Assembly: GCA_020200135.1 (NCBI GenBank)
Contig: JAIVJI010000035.1
Location: forward strand, 1 to 36,757
Length of the DNA stretch: 36,757 nt
Source: Acidobacteriota bacterium
GTDB taxonomy: Bacteria > Acidobacteriota > Blastocatellia > Pyrinomonadales > Pyrinomonadaceae
Direction: 5' to 3'
A model generated the notes under the pieces. That model saw only the letters and a program-made list of their open reading frames with translations, did not search any database and was not told the DNA's origin. The stretch's first letter is position 1. The number at the start of each line of letters is the position of its first letter. The position numbers were made by a program, and so were the translations under genes. Shown here in pieces: positions 33,497 to 36,757 of the stretch.

Positions 33497-33526
33497 AATA
33501 TCGCGAAGCCGCGTCGGGTTTGTCAA
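33497..33526 (-). promoter_or_regulatory. Possible promoter of glgA-trxA
   Basis: The minus strand has a perfect TTGACA (33526-33521), then 18 bases, then GATATT (33102-type spacing; bases 33502-33497); a TATTAT alternative would need a 20-base spacer. It sits just downstream of the rho terminator and about 80 bases before the glgA start. Confidence 0.5.
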
Positions 33527-33540
33527 GAAAGGGGAAAAGC

Positions 33541-33615
33541 CGTAAACCGTGAGCCGTAAACCGTGACGAGAAGAACTTGTCTTCTCTCGTCACGGTTTAC
33601 GGCTCACGGTTTACG
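33541..33615 (-). terminator. Heptamer-repeat terminator, locus D (GTAAACC/GTGAGCC units)
   Basis: A 31-base perfect inverted repeat (33541-33571 with 33585-33615, 13-base loop) begins four bases after the rho stop. Each arm is four 7-base units: GTAAACC, GTGAGCC, GTAAACC, GTGACGA. On the minus strand the hairpin is followed by GGCTTTTCCCC, a terminator-like tail. Confidence 0.88.
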
Positions 33616-33619
33616 CGTC

Positions 33620-35047
<1,428 letters not shown>

Positions 35048-35428
35048 CTCAGTTTTTTCTCTTCGTCGCGCGCCCCGTGCGGGCGGCGCGCCCTCTAATC
35101 CGTTCGCGGCCGCTCGCTGCGCTCTTAACTAAGGCGGAGCCGGCACGCCCGCGGTGCCTACAGAATCTGGTGGAAATTATTGCCGATTATGTGTCGGGAA
35201 TGATGCCTTATCGGTGCTCCCCCACACGGGGGGCGCGCTTGAGGGGCGCTCGGGGCAAGGCAGGTGCGGCCTACCCTTGGCGGTCGGCCCGCTCGCCGGC
35301 GAACTCGCATGGCGCGCCTGCGGTACGCCTCCGCCCTCTCGTCCTTCGTGTGCGGGATTGACGTGCCCCTTTTGGATGCCCGGCCGCCCCGCGCGGTTGC
35401 GCAAAAACCCTTCCGTTGATTTCAAAGC
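35048..35428. other. Interval between engB and rho (long rho leader)
   Basis: 381 bases on the 5' side of rho. It has a CCCCC ACAC GGGGG hairpin near 35218-35233 and mixed composition, with an AT-richer block at 35160-35215. Frames in both directions are open but have no family-like sequence or ribosome site. rho genes are often autoregulated through long leaders, so this may be regulatory; nothing more specific is seen. Confidence 0.45.
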
Positions 35429-36043
35429 TCAAGAGGGGGATTGTTGTGAGGCGGTCACGGCCTCTTCGACGGCTCGCCAGACGCGTTCGCGCCCGAGCCC
35501 CGTGGTCGCGGAGTAGGCAACCAACTCTCCGCCTGCGCCACTCCCCACCGCGTCCAGCACTTTGCGGGCGCGTGCGAGGTTTTTGTGTGACTCGTTTTGC
35601 GAGAGCTTATCGGATTTGGTGGCGACCGTTAGGAAGGGCTTGCCGTTGGCGAGTAGCCATTCGCGGAGCTGCAAATCCAATGTCGTGGGTTCGTGGCGCG
35701 AGTCTACAATGTGAATTGATAGCACAAGCGAGTCGCGCTTTGCAAGGTAATCGGCGACGAGCTTGCCCCACGACGCGCGTACGTCGCGCGGGACGCGCGC
35801 GAAACCGTACCCGGGCAGGTCGACGAAGTAGAAGCGCTCGTTCAGGAGGAAGAAGTTGATGGCCTGCGTCCGCCCGGGCGTCGAGGAGGTGCGCGCCAGA
35901 CCCTTCACCCTCAGCAGCGAGTTGATCATCGAGGACTTGCCCACGTTCGAGCGCCCCATGAAGGCCACCTCCGGCCTCCCGTCGCGCAGCCACTGCGACT
36001 CCTCGAACGCGCTCTTGACGAACATCGTGCTCGTTATCTTCAT
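35429..36043 (-). CDS. engB: Ribosome biogenesis GTP-binding protein YsxC/EngB
   Basis: An essential small GTPase for late 50S subunit assembly. The 204-residue protein contains EVAFMGRSNVGKSSMINSLL (G1 P-loop GRSNVGKSS), RTSSTPGRTQAINFF (G2), VDLPGYGFA (G3), LTVATKSDKLSQ (G4 TKSD) and a YSATTG G5-like segment. Length is standard. ATG 36043 lies one base from the heptamer array E and has no ribosome-binding site, since the repeat occupies that space. Translation may therefore depend on the upstream gene or on hairpin structure. Confidence 0.95.
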   Translation of the reverse strand: MKITSTMFVKSAFEESQWLRDGRPEVAFMGRSNVGKSSMINSLLRVKGLARTSSTPGRTQAINFFLLNERFYFVDLPGYGFARVPRDVRASWGKLVADYLAKRDSLVLSIHIVDSRHEPTTLDLQLREWLLANGKPFLTVATKSDKLSQNESHKNLARARKVLDAVGSGAGGELVAYSATTGLGRERVWRAVEEAVTASQQSPS

Positions 36044-36044
36044 A

Positions 36045-36123
36045 AGTCCGGAGTCCGGAGTCCGGAGTCTGGAGTCAAGGCAAGACGGCTCGCGTGCTCT
36101 GCCTTGACTCCAGACTCCGGACT
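36045..36123. repeat. Heptamer-repeat hairpin, locus E (AGTCCGG units)
   Basis: The left array has three perfect AGTCCGG units plus AGTCTGG and AGTCAAG (36045-36079). The right array (36103-36123) is their complement CTTGACT, CCAGACT, CCGGACT. A 24-base perfect inverted repeat (36059-36082 with 36100-36123) has a 17-base loop. It starts three bases after the stop of the upstream 154-residue gene and ends one base before the engB start. Confidence 0.9.
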
Positions 36124-36126
36124 TTC

Positions 36127-36591
36127 TCAGGCGTTCGCCGCGTCGGCCTCCGTGCGCTCCTCGTTGGCGGCGGCGCGCGCCTGCGCTATCGCCTTCGACA
36201 TCGCGCGCGCGCGGGCGACCCGCTCCTCGGCCTGCGGCGTGGCCATGACCGCCTGCTCGAGGTGCCTGAAGGCCGCGGGGTTGCCGTTGTTGGCGCGTAT
36301 CTGTTCGAGGAAGGGCTGAATCTTGGCGAAGACGAAGACGTGCTCGGCGTTCGCGTCGTTGAACATCTCGGCGTCGACGGCGCCGTGGTTGACGAAGGAG
36401 CAGGCCATGTCCCAGTAGGTCGTGACCATCCTGACGTAGGCGCTGTGCTCGCCCATGACGGCGCGCTGGATGTCCTCGAAGCTCTCGGGGTTGAAGGAGA
36501 AGAACCAGTCGCGCGCCTCGCGCATCACGGCCTCGCGGCGCAGTTCGTAGAGCCTGAGTATGAGTTCGGCGCTCCGGGCTTTGTCTGTCAT
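36127..36591 (-). CDS. Conserved-looking protein of unknown function
   Basis: Unrecognised 154-residue helical protein from ATG 36591 (AGAGGAG about 13 bases upstream): ARSAELILRLYELRREAVMR, then EARDWFFSFNPESFEDIQRA, MVTTYWDMACSFVNHGAVDA and AEHVFVFAKIQPFLEQIRAN, ending in an Ala/Glu/Arg-rich helix. No signal peptide. The aromatic-rich middle suggests a folded helical domain. Upstream of engB on the same strand, separated by array E. From 36592 to the window edge nothing more is seen. Confidence 0.78.
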   Translation of the reverse strand: MTDKARSAELILRLYELRREAVMREARDWFFSFNPESFEDIQRAVMGEHSAYVRMVTTYWDMACSFVNHGAVDAEMFNDANAEHVFVFAKIQPFLEQIRANNGNPAAFRHLEQAVMATPQAEERVARARAMSKAIAQARAAANEERTEADAANA

Positions 36592-36757
36592 CGCGTGTTT
36601 TGTCTCCTCTGGAAGATGTCGGACAAACGGGCGAAAGCTTCTGGCGAGTCCGGGCGAGCAGGGCGGCCGCGACACGTTGGGGCGGGCGGTACTTTGGCCG
36701 ACTGAGCGCTGCCTTGCTGAACCGTTACGCCGGGAAGGCGAAACTTTACAGGCGGCC

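Noticed and set aside
35154..35516. Frames of 82-120 codons on both strands between engB and rho
   Set aside because: Pro/Gly/Arg-rich, no start signals, one overlaps engB; not supportable as genes.

Overview
The window is a high-GC bacterial chromosome segment. I counted 42 G/C in the 60 bases at 12961-13020. The gene set suggests Acidobacteriota, possibly Blastocatellia: a very large alpha-2-macroglobulin with a carboxypeptidase-regulatory-like insert, bactofilin, PAS-GGDEF-EAL proteins, a WCAPC thioredoxin, a Sec-containing SelD and starch-synthase-type GlgA. This placement is inference from gene style; no rRNA or marker alignment was possible. No CRISPR array, transposase or phage module was seen.

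Layout. At 1-147 (-) the first 49 codons of selD run off the left edge, with an in-frame UGA read as selenocysteine and a hairpin right after it. Upstream lies a roughly 1800-codon alpha-2-macroglobulin gene (183-5623, -) broken by two frameshifts and fused at its 5' side into the end of a LysR regulator gene (to 6462). A small EHKW-motif protein (6636-6941, +) converges on a glpK-glpD glycerol operon (6938-10086, -). Then come an acidic small protein, an NmrA-type dehydrogenase-like protein and a quinone oxidoreductase (10218-12517, +). The middle holds two paralogous membrane PAS-GGDEF-EAL proteins (12.5-14.9 kb on -, 18.6-21.1 kb on +) flanking a two-gene secreted/coiled-coil unit and a broken nickel-transporter/UreH-like gene. 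From 21 to 26 kb there are bactofilin, two GNAT genes (one lacking its 5' end), a secreted GH5 glycosidase, a second EHKW-motif protein and two unrecognised helical proteins. At 26.4-28.95 kb is a visibly AT-richer patch with an N,N-dimethylformamidase-C-like protein carrying three C-terminal repeats. It ends next to tRNA-Lys(UUU). From 29.2 kb to the end, nearly everything is on the minus strand and housekeeping: PilZ, purA, a YkgJ-like cysteine-cluster protein, trxA, glgA, rho, engB and a 154-residue protein.

Two patterns stand out. First, five intergenic hairpins, each touching a stop codon within a few bases, are built from tandem heptanucleotides whose sequence differs at every locus but whose 7-base period and inverted second copy are shared (about 10.6, 21.1, 31.0, 33.6 and 36.1 kb). 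I find this the most likely undescribed element family here. Second, at four places (about 5.62, 12.55, 18.14 and 21.94 kb) recognisable genes lose a segment abruptly with no mobile element. Either this genome carries several small deletions or the assembly closed gaps incorrectly.

Functionally the window links c-di-GMP turnover (two GGDEF-EAL proteins and a PilZ receptor candidate), glycerol use (glpK, glpD), glycogen synthesis (glgA), purine synthesis (purA), selenium metabolism (selD) and envelope or secreted proteins (A2M, bactofilin, GH5).
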